6,430 bases of DNA from Prevotella sp. UBA2755 (GTDB lineage: Bacteria; Bacteroidota; Bacteroidia; Bacteroidales; Bacteroidaceae), in NCBI GenBank assembly GCA_002353225.1, contig DEJF01000079.1, forward strand, positions 1 to 6,430, read 5' to 3'. Under the pieces are notes generated by a model, which was not told the DNA's origin, did not search any database, and saw only the letters and a list, made by a program, of their open reading frames with translations. Positions 1 to 6,421 of the stretch are shown here, piece after piece; the first letter of the stretch is position 1; the number at the start of each line of letters is the position of its first letter. A program made the translations under genes and the position numbers.

Positions 1-1373
1 ACAATCAAATCAAACCTACCGATGGAAAACTCTTTAAGTTCAGTGTCTATGTAGTTTATCATGGTCTGATAGGTGCTGAACAGTATGCGAGCCTTCATCA
101 CACTTTCCTTGTCTGCTGGCTTGAAATCATCAAGTCTGGCTGTGGTGGCACTTGGCAGTAACTTGGTGAAATTCTTATGTGCTTGCTTCACCAATGCTGT
201 ACGGTCTGCAAGGAACAATATGTTTTTAGCCCATCCGTTGCGCATCAGCACATCACAAAGGGAAATGGCAACGCGGGTCTTGCCAGTACCAGTAGCCATC
301 ACCAACAAACCCCTACGGTGCATACCATTGAAATTCTCACAGATGGCTTTAACCGCTTGCTTCTGGTATGCTCGATTGGTTATCTCATCGTTAATCTTTA
401 GGTCTGTGATTCCGTTCCTTCCACGTCTCTGAATCAATACCAACAAATCTTCTTCTGTGTGGAATCCATGAACTCGCCTAGCAGGATAGCCCAAACCGTC
501 AATAATGAAGGTCTTGAATCCATTGGTATAGTATATGACTGGTCTAACACCGTATTGCCGTTCTAAGCAATCTGCATACAATATGGCTTGCTGTCTGCCT
601 ACCTCTGGTGATTTCGTTGTGCGTTTGGCTTCCACTACTGCAAGGGGCTTTCCATTAGCACCAAACAGTACGTAGTCAACATATCCCACACCTGTACTGT
701 TAGGCATACCATTGACTTCAATCTCAATGCAAGCCTTACTTGGAACTATTGCACCTTCTTTATCCAGAACTTCCCACTTGGCTTCTTCCAGTAACAAGTC
801 TATGAATAACTTGCGTGTCTCTGCCTCGCTGTAGTCTATCTTGTCTGTAATATCTTGAGGTGCTTCTATTGTTTCCTTCGGCACACTCTCAATAAACTGC
901 ACTGTTGCTGTTGGTACAGTACTGCCAGGCACTACAGTTAGTGTTGGTGACTTTGGTATAAGGTCTTTGCGGAATGGTGCAAGGCTTGTGATAACACCAA
1001 GTTTAAGTAAGATGCCACCTACAACATTGTAGATGTTCAACAATGTAAAGTAGGCTTCGCCACCCTTCACACCGCCATCATGGGCTGCCTTATTACCTAT
1101 CTTGCGGACATAATGAGCCGCCATCATCAATTTGTCATCGTCACCGATGAACTGAGTAAATGGCTCACTAGACATCATTTCAAGCAGACTGGTGCGCTTA
1201 TCCAGTTCTATGCCTTTGAGAGTATAGATAGCCTTAACTATCCACTCCAAGGCTCTGCGACCATTCAGCGCACACACGTCATAGTTTGTCTGCTGGGTGT
1301 CCTCTGCTGCACTGCAAAAGCCGTATAGGTCTTGCAATTCCTCAATGTCCTTCAGATAGTCAAAGTTTCTCAT
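1..1373 (-). CDS. hsdR: Type I restriction enzyme subunit R (HsdR), 3' end outside window
   Basis: Motor and nuclease subunit of the type I restriction complex: it joins HsdM/HsdS, translocates unmethylated DNA with ATP and cuts it. I translated the minus strand from the ATG at 1373; 457 codons are open to the window edge. Residues 1 to about 110 resemble the DUF4145-like N-terminal domain found in many R subunits. The HSDR_N nuclease core follows, with D233 and E248-A-K250 as the D...ExK catalytic set. Next comes the superfamily 2 helicase start: Walker A ATGTGKT at 360-366, motif Ia around LADRT (388-392), and FSTYQTM at 432-438. The frame runs out at FDLI, just where the DEAH box is expected, so roughly half or more of the protein lies beyond the left edge. 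There is no frameshift or stop in the visible part. The start lies 54 bases after the RAYT-like gene, behind a purine-rich stretch, with no obvious promoter. Family assignment is secure; whether the gene is intact downstream is unknown. Confidence 0.96.
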   Translation of the reverse strand, partial: MRNFDYLKDIEELQDLYGFCSAAEDTQQTNYDVCALNGRRALEWIVKAIYTLKGIELDKRTSLLEMMSSEPFTQFIGDDDKLMMAAHYVRKIGNKAAHDGGVKGGEAYFTLLNIYNVVGGILLKLGVITSLAPFRKDLIPKSPTLTVVPGSTVPTATVQFIESVPKETIEAPQDITDKIDYSEAETRKLFIDLLLEEAKWEVLDKEGAIVPSKACIEIEVNGMPNSTGVGYVDYVLFGANGKPLAVVEAKRTTKSPEVGRQQAILYADCLERQYGVRPVIYYTNGFKTFIIDGLGYPARRVHGFHTEEDLLVLIQRRGRNGITDLKINDEITNRAYQKQAVKAICENFNGMHRRGLLVMATGTGKTRVAISLCDVLMRNGWAKNILFLADRTALVKQAHKNFTKLLPSATTARLDDFKPADKESVMKARILFSTYQTMINYIDTELKEFSIGRFDLI

Positions 1374-1427
1374 ATATTTCTCTTTTTTGCATTATAAATG
1401 CTTATACTCACTCATTGTTGTGTTTTC
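1374..1427 (-). other. Gap before hsdR with a 13-bp palindrome
   Basis: This is the only non-overlapping junction in the operon. It holds a perfect small palindrome, GCATT-TAT-AATGC (1389-1401), and a purine-rich stretch just before the hsdR ATG that may serve as a weak ribosome-binding region. A seven-codon minus-strand frame (MSEYKHL, 1392-1415) ends inside the palindrome; I do not think it is a gene. I found no TAnnTTTG promoter and no strong terminator, so read-through from upstream is the simplest reading. The palindrome could be a remnant of the RAYT-like gene's right end, but that is a guess. Confidence 0.5.
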
Positions 1428-2570
1428 TTATTCACATATTTTGAGAGCCATCAGATTCAGCTGTTGGCATTGAATGGCCGTAATCATCCTTTTCTCGTTA
1501 TGGTGTTCCCAAGGAGAGAGCATCAGCAGTCGGCCTTGTGCACAGGCATCAAACTGTTCTCCATGGGGCTTAGACAATGGGGTAAAGCCATTTTCCAATA
1601 ACACAATTGTGGGCAGTCCTGCGTTGAAGGCTTCGCGCATAACCCTTTTCTCGCCAGGCGAGATGGCTGGTGATACGAGGATTGTTCCCATCCTTGCAGC
1701 TTCTATATACCTCTGCACCTCCCTTTCCAAGTCGCTGCCAACTATTCGGCGCGACACGCGCACAGCCAAGCGTTTAGGTGCTGTCAATAGCTCGCGATTG
1801 CCAATGCCGTTATAGCGCTGGTCGCCAACCGTTAGGTTGAAGAAGGGGCGCAGCCAGTCTGGGCGAGCGCGCTTCATCATCAACCGTCGTGGATTATCAC
1901 GAAGGTAGTTCTGCCAAGCGCGCAGCTCATCATAGGAGCGGAGCACCAAGTCGTTATAGCCTTTGGCAAAGAGCGAGGTCCCGACTTTCGACAACGTCTC
2001 AGCCGTTATATACTGAGAAGCGGCTATCTTCTTTTCCTTCTCCTTCTCCGTATATAGCGGCTCTGCCGCTGTCTTATGCTCAGCTGCTAATGCCCGCTGC
2101 GCCTTCCTGCAGCCTGCCTTGAACCCAGAGATCACCTGCCCTAAATGCACAGGCAGTGGAGCCTTCGCAAATAGGATACCGTGCATGTGGTCGGGCATCA
2201 TCTGCACGGCCTTCACCTCTATCTGCGAGTAGTAGCCGTGAATGCCCATCCACTCGCTCTCTACGGCTTTCCCTAACGGTGAGAGCACTATGTGAGGCTC
2301 GTCGATGCTACCGCGCTCGGCAAAGGGATTGCCTTCCAAGTGTCCGAACAGGGGTTTCCGCCCTTCCGTCTCCAAGGTTATCATATACATACGACGCTCC
2401 GTGTAATCATGATGCAAATCACGACGTTTCATTGAGGCTTTCTTTTCCCCAGCGAACTTCTTTCTTGCAGCAAACTCTTCGTCCGTCATAGTCGTCTCTT
2501 TCTTATCTCGTTTTCTCCTTTTTGTCTCGTTTTCTCTTTCTTCGAATGGTTGTGGCTTTGCCGTAACCAT
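1428..2570 (-). CDS. RAYT-like Y1/HUH transposase fused to a DprA/SLOG-like Rossmann domain
   Basis: This 380-residue protein has two parts. Residues about 50-245 match the Y1_Tnp/TnpA_REP pattern: the HUH motif PDHMHG (126-131, H128 and H130 as metal ligands), then a GYND...LRSYDEL stretch (204-216), then NYLRDNP (221-227) with Y222 as the likely nucleophile. Such enzymes cut and join single-stranded DNA at hairpins. Residues about 255-380 form a second domain not usual in RAYTs. Its order VSPAISPGEK (299-308), AGLPTIVLLENGF (317-329), DACAQGRLLMLSPW (341-354) resembles the Rossmann core of DprA/Smf and related SLOG proteins; this is a judgement by eye. A lysine/glutamate tract (174-181) lies between the HUH and Tyr motifs. 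The ATG at 2570 shares one base with the hsdS stop (TGATG). Residues 1-47 are charged and low-complexity, so the true start may be the ATG at 2489 or 2432. GC content is far higher than in hsdS, which suggests a separate origin. All catalytic residues are present, so it may be active or domesticated. Confidence 0.85.
   Translation of the reverse strand: MVTAKPQPFEERENETKRRKRDKKETTMTDEEFAARKKFAGEKKASMKRRDLHHDYTERRMYMITLETEGRKPLFGHLEGNPFAERGSIDEPHIVLSPLGKAVESEWMGIHGYYSQIEVKAVQMMPDHMHGILFAKAPLPVHLGQVISGFKAGCRKAQRALAAEHKTAAEPLYTEKEKEKKIAASQYITAETLSKVGTSLFAKGYNDLVLRSYDELRAWQNYLRDNPRRLMMKRARPDWLRPFFNLTVGDQRYNGIGNRELLTAPKRLAVRVSRRIVGSDLEREVQRYIEAARMGTILVSPAISPGEKRVMREAFNAGLPTIVLLENGFTPLSKPHGEQFDACAQGRLLMLSPWEHHNEKRMITAIQCQQLNLMALKICE
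2001..2070. repeat. Palindrome cluster inside the RAYT-like gene
   Basis: Two nested inverted repeats sit in this 70-base stretch. AGCCGTTATATAC (2001-2013) pairs with GTATATAGCGGCT (2050-2062) at 12 of 13 positions around a 36-base loop, and AGCGGC-TCT-GCCGCT (2056-2070) is a perfect short hairpin. A further CGGCT at 2021-2025 can compete for the left arm. The loop is the pyrimidine-rich tract that encodes the Lys/Glu run on the minus strand. The cluster corresponds to protein residues about 167-190, between the HUH motif and the catalytic Tyr, where a linker insertion would be tolerated. It may be an in-frame insertion of a REP-like palindromic element, or local structure with a regulatory effect. 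Confidence 0.6.
2506..2536. repeat. 12-bp direct repeat at the start of the RAYT-like gene
   Basis: TCTCGTTTTCTC occurs at 2506-2517 and again at 2525-2536, a 19-base offset. On the coding strand this is a purine-rich GAGAAAACGAGA repeat. Because 19 is not a multiple of three, the copies are read in different frames, giving the charged stretch around residues 12-22. This is more like non-coding or slippage-derived leader than conserved protein, and supports a true start downstream, at 2489 or 2432. Confidence 0.6.
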
Positions 2571-3604
2571 CAGTTGAAGTAATAATCCATACGGCTGTTT
2601 AACAGCGTCTCAACCTCCTTAATGGACTTCTTTATTAATTCCTTTTGGTGCTCAATGGTTTCTATCTTGGAGGCAAATTGTTCCTGCATTTCCATAGTAG
2701 GAATTATTATATCTAAATCCCTCAATGTTTTATTAGAAATAACAGGTTGAGCCGCTTCATTAGCAAATCTATGTAAATCAAGAAGTGTCAATAAATACAA
2801 TACAAATATTGGTGTTTGTATGTTCGCATCAAAAAACAATTGGAAAGCATTATCTGTAAGCCAGAATAATCCTTTTACATATCTAACATTTCCACAATAT
2901 GCGCCAACTCGTCCTATGATTATAAAATCACCATTCATATTGTAGGCATTGTGATAACCACTTATGCCATTTCCTCCATATACAGGATATATTCCTTCTA
3001 CAAAATTCTTAGCAGAAAGACCATCGCCGCTTTTTAGTTTGTATATATCATTTAATTTTCTCACTTCCCACCCTTTTTCATTGGTAATTGGGTCGCCAAA
3101 CATTTCATAGAAGAGAGACTGCGCCAGATTATCCAACTCGTTTAATTGGGCTTTCTTCTTTTCAATGATGGAACTTAGCAAGTCCAACTCTTCAACAATA
3201 TGCTGCTGCTCAGATAAAGTGGGTATAGGTACGTTTATTTCCTTCAATAACTTGTAATGCCTTGAATAACCTAAATTCTCTACCCCATGCCAATGTAAAT
3301 AATAATAGAAGAATTTAGGATGGAAATCATTTGTCGGAATTAGGATTTTAACTCCATCAGCTCCAACAGCAAAAGCAAAATCTATATATTTGACAACCCT
3401 GCTATGGTCTCCAAACACAACAATAGGTTTCCCAAAGTCATTAACATAATCTGCCATATTGGTATAACCAGAAATAAGGTCAGATTCTTGAGATACAATA
3501 GGGTATTTCCCCTCTGGAAGATAATCTGAAGTTTTTAGCTGCTTTGTTTTTTTACACTTTTCAATGCAGTCCTCAAAATTGAGAAAAGTCCATCCTTCTT
3601 TCAT
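2570..3604 (-). CDS. hsdS: Type I restriction-modification specificity subunit S (HsdS)
   Basis: DNA-recognition subunit that sets the bipartite target of both the methyltransferase and the restriction complex. The 344 residues show the two-fold family plan. TRD1 spans about 1-130 (with GKYPIVSQESDLISGYTN, 32-49) and the first helical spacer about 131-170 (SEQQHIVEEL then a long helix ending in LFYEMFGDP). TRD2 spans about 178-303 (GIYPVYGGNGISGYHN, 204-219) and the C-terminal spacer helix 304-344 ends in MDYYFN, a typical HsdS tail. It is somewhat short for the family but both halves are complete. The ATG overlaps the fic stop by four bases (ATGA), and the TGA shares a base with the next gene's ATG. 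TRD-coding DNA is 25-30% GC in sampled lines while the spacer-coding DNA reaches about 35-40%, a sign of TRD exchange. The target sequence cannot be predicted by eye. I see no second hsdS fragment or recombinase in the window. Confidence 0.95.
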   Translation of the reverse strand: MKEGWTFLNFEDCIEKCKKTKQLKTSDYLPEGKYPIVSQESDLISGYTNMADYVNDFGKPIVVFGDHSRVVKYIDFAFAVGADGVKILIPTNDFHPKFFYYYLHWHGVENLGYSRHYKLLKEINVPIPTLSEQQHIVEELDLLSSIIEKKKAQLNELDNLAQSLFYEMFGDPITNEKGWEVRKLNDIYKLKSGDGLSAKNFVEGIYPVYGGNGISGYHNAYNMNGDFIIIGRVGAYCGNVRYVKGLFWLTDNAFQLFFDANIQTPIFVLYLLTLLDLHRFANEAAQPVISNKTLRDLDIIIPTMEMQEQFASKIETIEHQKELIKKSIKEVETLLNSRMDYYFN

Positions 3605-4632
3605 ACTTCTTCCTCCTTTACAATCTCCCAGTAACCAGTCTTGTCACTTCCTTTTCTGGCGATAATTCCAAGGTCGCGGAACTTCTTTAGTTGTTTCTCT
3701 ATACCACGCTTAGTTAATCCTATCTGTTCTGCGATGTCTCCAGCAGACAAAGACGGATTGGATGCCAAAAGTAACAAAACCTTCTTTTCGTTTACACCGA
3801 ACTTTACACCGAACTTTACACCGAACTCTTTGCCGAACTTTTCATCGAACTCGTCTTCTGTATTTGGCAAAGGATTCCCCTGATGCGCTTTCAGCGTCTT
3901 GTAAATCTCGCCCAGCATAAAGTCTATGAACGGACCAGATTGCCCTGCACTCGTGCTGGCAGAGATGGCATCATAATACTGCTGCTGATTACTATACACC
4001 ATGTTCTCTACAGGCAGATGCTCAAACAGCGGATGCAGCTTGCCCAATATCAGCGACTGCCACAAGCGTCCCATTCGTCCATTACCATCGATAAAGGGAT
4101 GGATAAACTCAAACTCGAAATGGAACACGCAGGAACGGATGAGAAGATGGTCCTTAGAGCGCTTCAGCCAATCAAAAAGGTTGCCCATCAGCATAGGAAC
4201 ACGAGCAGCAGGAGGGGCAAGATGTACTAAGCCTTTCTCACCAAACACGCCCACACCACCTTGCCGATAGTGACCTGCTTTGTCAACCAATGCCTGCATC
4301 ATCACACCATGCGCCTTCAGCAAATCCTTCTCCTTGAAGGCATCGAGCATAGGATACAATTCATAGGTCTTGATGGCATTCTTCACCTCCTGAATCTGAC
4401 GGATAGGTGCCACCACATTCTTGCCATCGATAATGTCACGCACCTCATCCTCAGAGAGTGTATTACCCTCAATGGCCAGTGAGGAATGAATGGTCTTAAT
4501 GCGGTTCGCCTTACGGAGTCGCAAACCATCCTCCTGTTCCAGACGGATGGCATAACGCTCTATCTGGGCAGAAATATCCGCTATCAGGTTGATAGCCTCA
4601 GAACTTACTGTGAATGGTGGTACGTAGCTCAT
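3601..4632 (-). CDS. fic: Fic family protein (class II), with C-terminal winged helix
   Basis: Fic enzymes usually transfer AMP from ATP to a hydroxyl side chain of a target protein. The full active-site motif HPFIDGNGRMGR is at 178-189, with catalytic H178, D182 and the phosphate-binding G/N/R residues intact. An N-terminal inhibitory motif of the [ST]xxxE[GN] form is present as S51-LAI-E55-G56, which places it in class II, where the Glu blocks productive ATP binding until relieved. After the Fic core come five four-residue units (262-281, FDEK, FGKE, FGVK, FGVK, FGVN) and a winged helix-turn-helix (about 283-338, with GDIAEQIGLTKRGIEKQLKK), so DNA binding or autoregulation is plausible. The gene overlaps hsdM upstream and hsdS downstream by four bases each, splitting the usual hsdM-hsdS pair. 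Its target is unknown; R-M subunits or a host protein are both possible. The start is fixed by the ATGA overlap with hsdM. Confidence 0.95.
   Translation of the reverse strand: MSYVPPFTVSSEAINLIADISAQIERYAIRLEQEDGLRLRKANRIKTIHSSLAIEGNTLSEDEVRDIIDGKNVVAPIRQIQEVKNAIKTYELYPMLDAFKEKDLLKAHGVMMQALVDKAGHYRQGGVGVFGEKGLVHLAPPAARVPMLMGNLFDWLKRSKDHLLIRSCVFHFEFEFIHPFIDGNGRMGRLWQSLILGKLHPLFEHLPVENMVYSNQQQYYDAISASTSAGQSGPFIDFMLGEIYKTLKAHQGNPLPNTEDEFDEKFGKEFGVKFGVKFGVNEKKVLLLLASNPSLSAGDIAEQIGLTKRGIEKQLKKFRDLGIIARKGSDKTGYWEIVKEEEV
3791..3850. repeat. 12-bp tandem repeat in the fic linker
   Basis: There are five consecutive 12-base units: three identical (TTTACACCGAAC, 3791-3826) and two diverged (TCTTTGCCGAAC and TTTTCATCGAAC, 3827-3850). 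On the minus strand each encodes four residues with a Phe in every unit. Because a unit is exactly four codons, gain or loss by slippage would keep the reading frame and only change the linker between the Fic core and the winged helix. The identity of three units suggests recent expansion. Confidence 0.9.
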
Positions 4633-6122
4633 TGTAGTCTTGCCTTTAGGTCATTGAATGCTGCTGCTATTTCGTTCTCCAACTGGCCGATGCGAGCCAT
4701 GATAACCTCCGTAGGCTCGTACTCAACCTTCTCACGTTCAACCTCCTTATACTTGTTGATGGAAAGCACATAGTCATTGTTGCGTATCTCGTCAACTGGA
4801 ACTAAGAAAGACTTGTCTTTACGTGTACGCTGTTCTTCTGCCTTTAGGTTGTTGAAACGTGCCACCACGTCTGGGATGTCGTTTTCTTCGACTTCTGTAC
4901 GCTTCTGGTCAAGTGAATACCCATCCGCTTGCATATCGTAGAACCATACCTTATCTGTGCCTCCTGCACCAGTTTTGGTGAATGTAAGAATGGCTGTAGA
5001 GACACCAGAATAGGGTTGGAATACACCGCTTGGCATTGAGATAACAGCCCTCAGAGTGTGATTATCTACCAACTCTTTGCGCAATGCCACATGAGCATTG
5101 GAGTTACCAAACAGCACACCATCTGGGACAATGCTTGCACAACGTCCACCAGTCTGCAACATACGAATAAACAGCGAGACAAACAGCAATTCCGTTTTCT
5201 TGGTATTGGTGATTGCCAGCAAGGATTTGTTAATGTCCTCACTATCTACACTGCCTGCAAATGGTGGGTTGGCTAGACAAAGAGTATATTTCTCAGTGTC
5301 ATTATTGCTTGATGATAGACTATCACGGTATGCCACATCAGGCTCTTCAACACCATGCAGCATCAAGTTCATAGCACCGATGCGCAACATGGTACTGTCT
5401 GTGTCGAAACCATGAAACATACTACCTCTGAAATGCTCTGCGTTCTCCTTCTTTAAAAGGTCTTGCTTGTAGTTCTCTGCAATATACTTGGCACTCTCAA
5501 CGATGAAGCCTGCACTACCCATCGCTGGGTCACAGATTTCATCCTTCAACGTTGGTTGCATCAGTTCTACCATCATGCGGATAATATGCCTTGGCGTGCG
5601 GAACTGACCGTTATTGCCACTTGCAGCCATCTTTCCAAGAATGTACTCATACACATCACCCATTGCATCACGGTTGGTCATATCCAGAGCATCCACACCA
5701 TCGACAATCTTTGTCAATGTGCGTGGGTTCTGAATCAAGAACACGGCATCACGCATGAAACGACTGTAGGCAGATGATTTGCCCTCATTGAGGTTCTTGA
5801 TGAACGAGAAAGCATCATTGCGGATGGTATTGAACATGGCTGTTGCTTCCATGTTCTTGAACACATGCCAACGTAGGTTATTGTAGGGAACATCTGCATC
5901 TGTATCGGGATTATGCCACATTCCTTCTTTGAACGTTGGATTAGGAACACTTACCCCCAATATGTTGGCTTCTGCCTCCTTCTTTAACTGTGCATCATCT
6001 ATCATCTTCATAAAGAAGAGGTAGGTCATTTGCTCCAATACGGACATTGGATTTGTAATTCCACCAACCCAATAAGTGTCCCAGATTGAATCTATGCGGT
6101 TTTTAATATCTCCAGTAATCAT
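4629..6122 (-). CDS. hsdM: Type I restriction-modification methyltransferase subunit M (HsdM)
   Basis: Adenine-N6 DNA methyltransferase subunit; with HsdS it methylates the host's target sites and protects them from HsdR. At 497 residues it is normal family length. An N-terminal helical HsdM_N domain (about 5-140) is followed by the Rossmann methylase core: GQFRTP (172-177, motif X region), DPAMGSAGF (198-206, SAM-binding motif I), GFDTD (238-242) and the catalytic NPPF (285-288, motif IV, the adenine-specific form). A C-terminal helix (about 455-497) probably packs on HsdS. No key residue is missing. The ATG at 6122 is 28 bases downstream of a Bacteroidota-type -7 box, so this is the first gene of the operon. 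No strong Shine-Dalgarno sequence is visible, as is usual in the phylum. Its stop overlaps the fic start by four bases. Base composition (about 47% GC in a sampled line) is like hsdR, which suggests the two share an origin. Confidence 0.97.
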   Translation of the reverse strand: MITGDIKNRIDSIWDTYWVGGITNPMSVLEQMTYLFFMKMIDDAQLKKEAEANILGVSVPNPTFKEGMWHNPDTDADVPYNNLRWHVFKNMEATAMFNTIRNDAFSFIKNLNEGKSSAYSRFMRDAVFLIQNPRTLTKIVDGVDALDMTNRDAMGDVYEYILGKMAASGNNGQFRTPRHIIRMMVELMQPTLKDEICDPAMGSAGFIVESAKYIAENYKQDLLKKENAEHFRGSMFHGFDTDSTMLRIGAMNLMLHGVEEPDVAYRDSLSSSNNDTEKYTLCLANPPFAGSVDSEDINKSLLAITNTKKTELLFVSLFIRMLQTGGRCASIVPDGVLFGNSNAHVALRKELVDNHTLRAVISMPSGVFQPYSGVSTAILTFTKTGAGGTDKVWFYDMQADGYSLDQKRTEVEENDIPDVVARFNNLKAEEQRTRKDKSFLVPVDEIRNNDYVLSINKYKEVEREKVEYEPTEVIMARIGQLENEIAAAFNDLKARLQ

Positions 6123-6149
6123 CTGTAGAAATAGGTTTGAATTTAGTCA

Positions 6150-6180
6150 CAAAGTTAGCCAATTTATAGCTAATTCCAAA
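6150..6180 (-). promoter_or_regulatory. Bacteroidota-type promoter of the hsdM operon
   Basis: On the minus strand, TTTG (6180-6177) is followed by a 19-base spacer and TAACTTTG (6157-6150). This matches the Bacteroidota primary sigma (sigma-ABfr) consensus TTTG-N19-TAnnTTTG at every specified base. The -7 box ends 28 bases before the hsdM ATG, so the untranslated leader would be only about 20 bases. It is probably the promoter for the whole hsdM-fic-hsdS-RAYT-hsdR transcript, as I saw no other match in the junctions. Confidence 0.8.
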
Positions 6181-6244
6181 ACTTGATATTCAAAAATGTT
6201 ATGAAAATGAATGTTTTTAGATTTAATTAAGATGAAATGAAGAA

Positions 6245-6268
6245 TGATTGCGCAAACTAGCGCAATCA
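6245..6268. promoter_or_regulatory. 9-bp perfect hairpin upstream of the promoter
   Basis: TGATTGCGC (6245-6253) and GCGCAATCA (6260-6268) are perfect inverted repeats around the six-base loop AAACTA. The -33 element lies about 65 bases to the left. Neither side has a clean T run; on the minus strand the flank is only moderately T-rich (TTCTTCATTTC). It could be a weak terminator insulating the operon from a gene to the right, or a dyad operator for a regulator. The perfect symmetry is seen; the role is inferred. Confidence 0.5.
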
Positions 6269-6330
6269 ATTAATCAAAATTCTAGGAGGTCATAGGTGTC
6301 TAACAACTGAGATTCTGTAATGCCTAAATA

Positions 6331-6421
6331 AGTAAACAAAAACAGATGAAAAGTAAACAATATCCGTACGAAGTCTACGTTCTTAGGAAAAGAGTCAACC
6401 TCTCCAGTGAAAGTAGTCAAC
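6331..6421. repeat. Five AGTMWAC heptamers spaced about 21 bp apart
   Basis: Same-orientation heptamers start at 6331 (AGTAAAC), 6352 (AGTAAAC), 6372 (AGTCTAC), 6393 (AGTCAAC) and 6415 (AGTCAAC); the intervals are 21, 20, 21 and 22 bases. The sequences between are not conserved. Spacing of about two helical turns puts all copies on one face of the DNA, as in iterons, transposase-binding arrays at transposon ends (Tn7-like elements) or integrase arm sites. The intervals are not constant multiples of three, so this is not a protein repeat. The array may continue past the right edge. Confidence 0.6.

Noticed and set aside
73..432. Plus-strand open frame of 119 codons opposite hsdR
   Set aside because: It lies entirely opposite the helicase-coding part of hsdR, whose minus-strand translation shows Walker A and motif Ia; the plus frame has no recognisable domain.
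1392..1415. Seven-codon minus-strand frame before hsdR as a regulatory leader peptide
   Set aside because: A frame this short is expected by chance, has no ribosome-binding signal, and shows no attenuator structure beyond a 5-bp stem.
1474..2491. Several plus-strand open frames opposite the RAYT-like gene
   Set aside because: They are antisense shadows favoured by higher GC content; their Ser/Arg/Pro-rich translations have no domain pattern, while the minus frame has HUH and Tyr motifs.
2570..3604. An invertible hsdS phase-variation locus
   Set aside because: I found no second hsdS fragment, inverted TRD copies or recombinase gene in the window; a silent cassette outside it cannot be excluded.
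6285..6314. AGGAGGT on the plus strand as a ribosome-binding site
   Set aside because: The following GTG opens only four codons before a stop, and strong Shine-Dalgarno sites are not typical of Bacteroidota.
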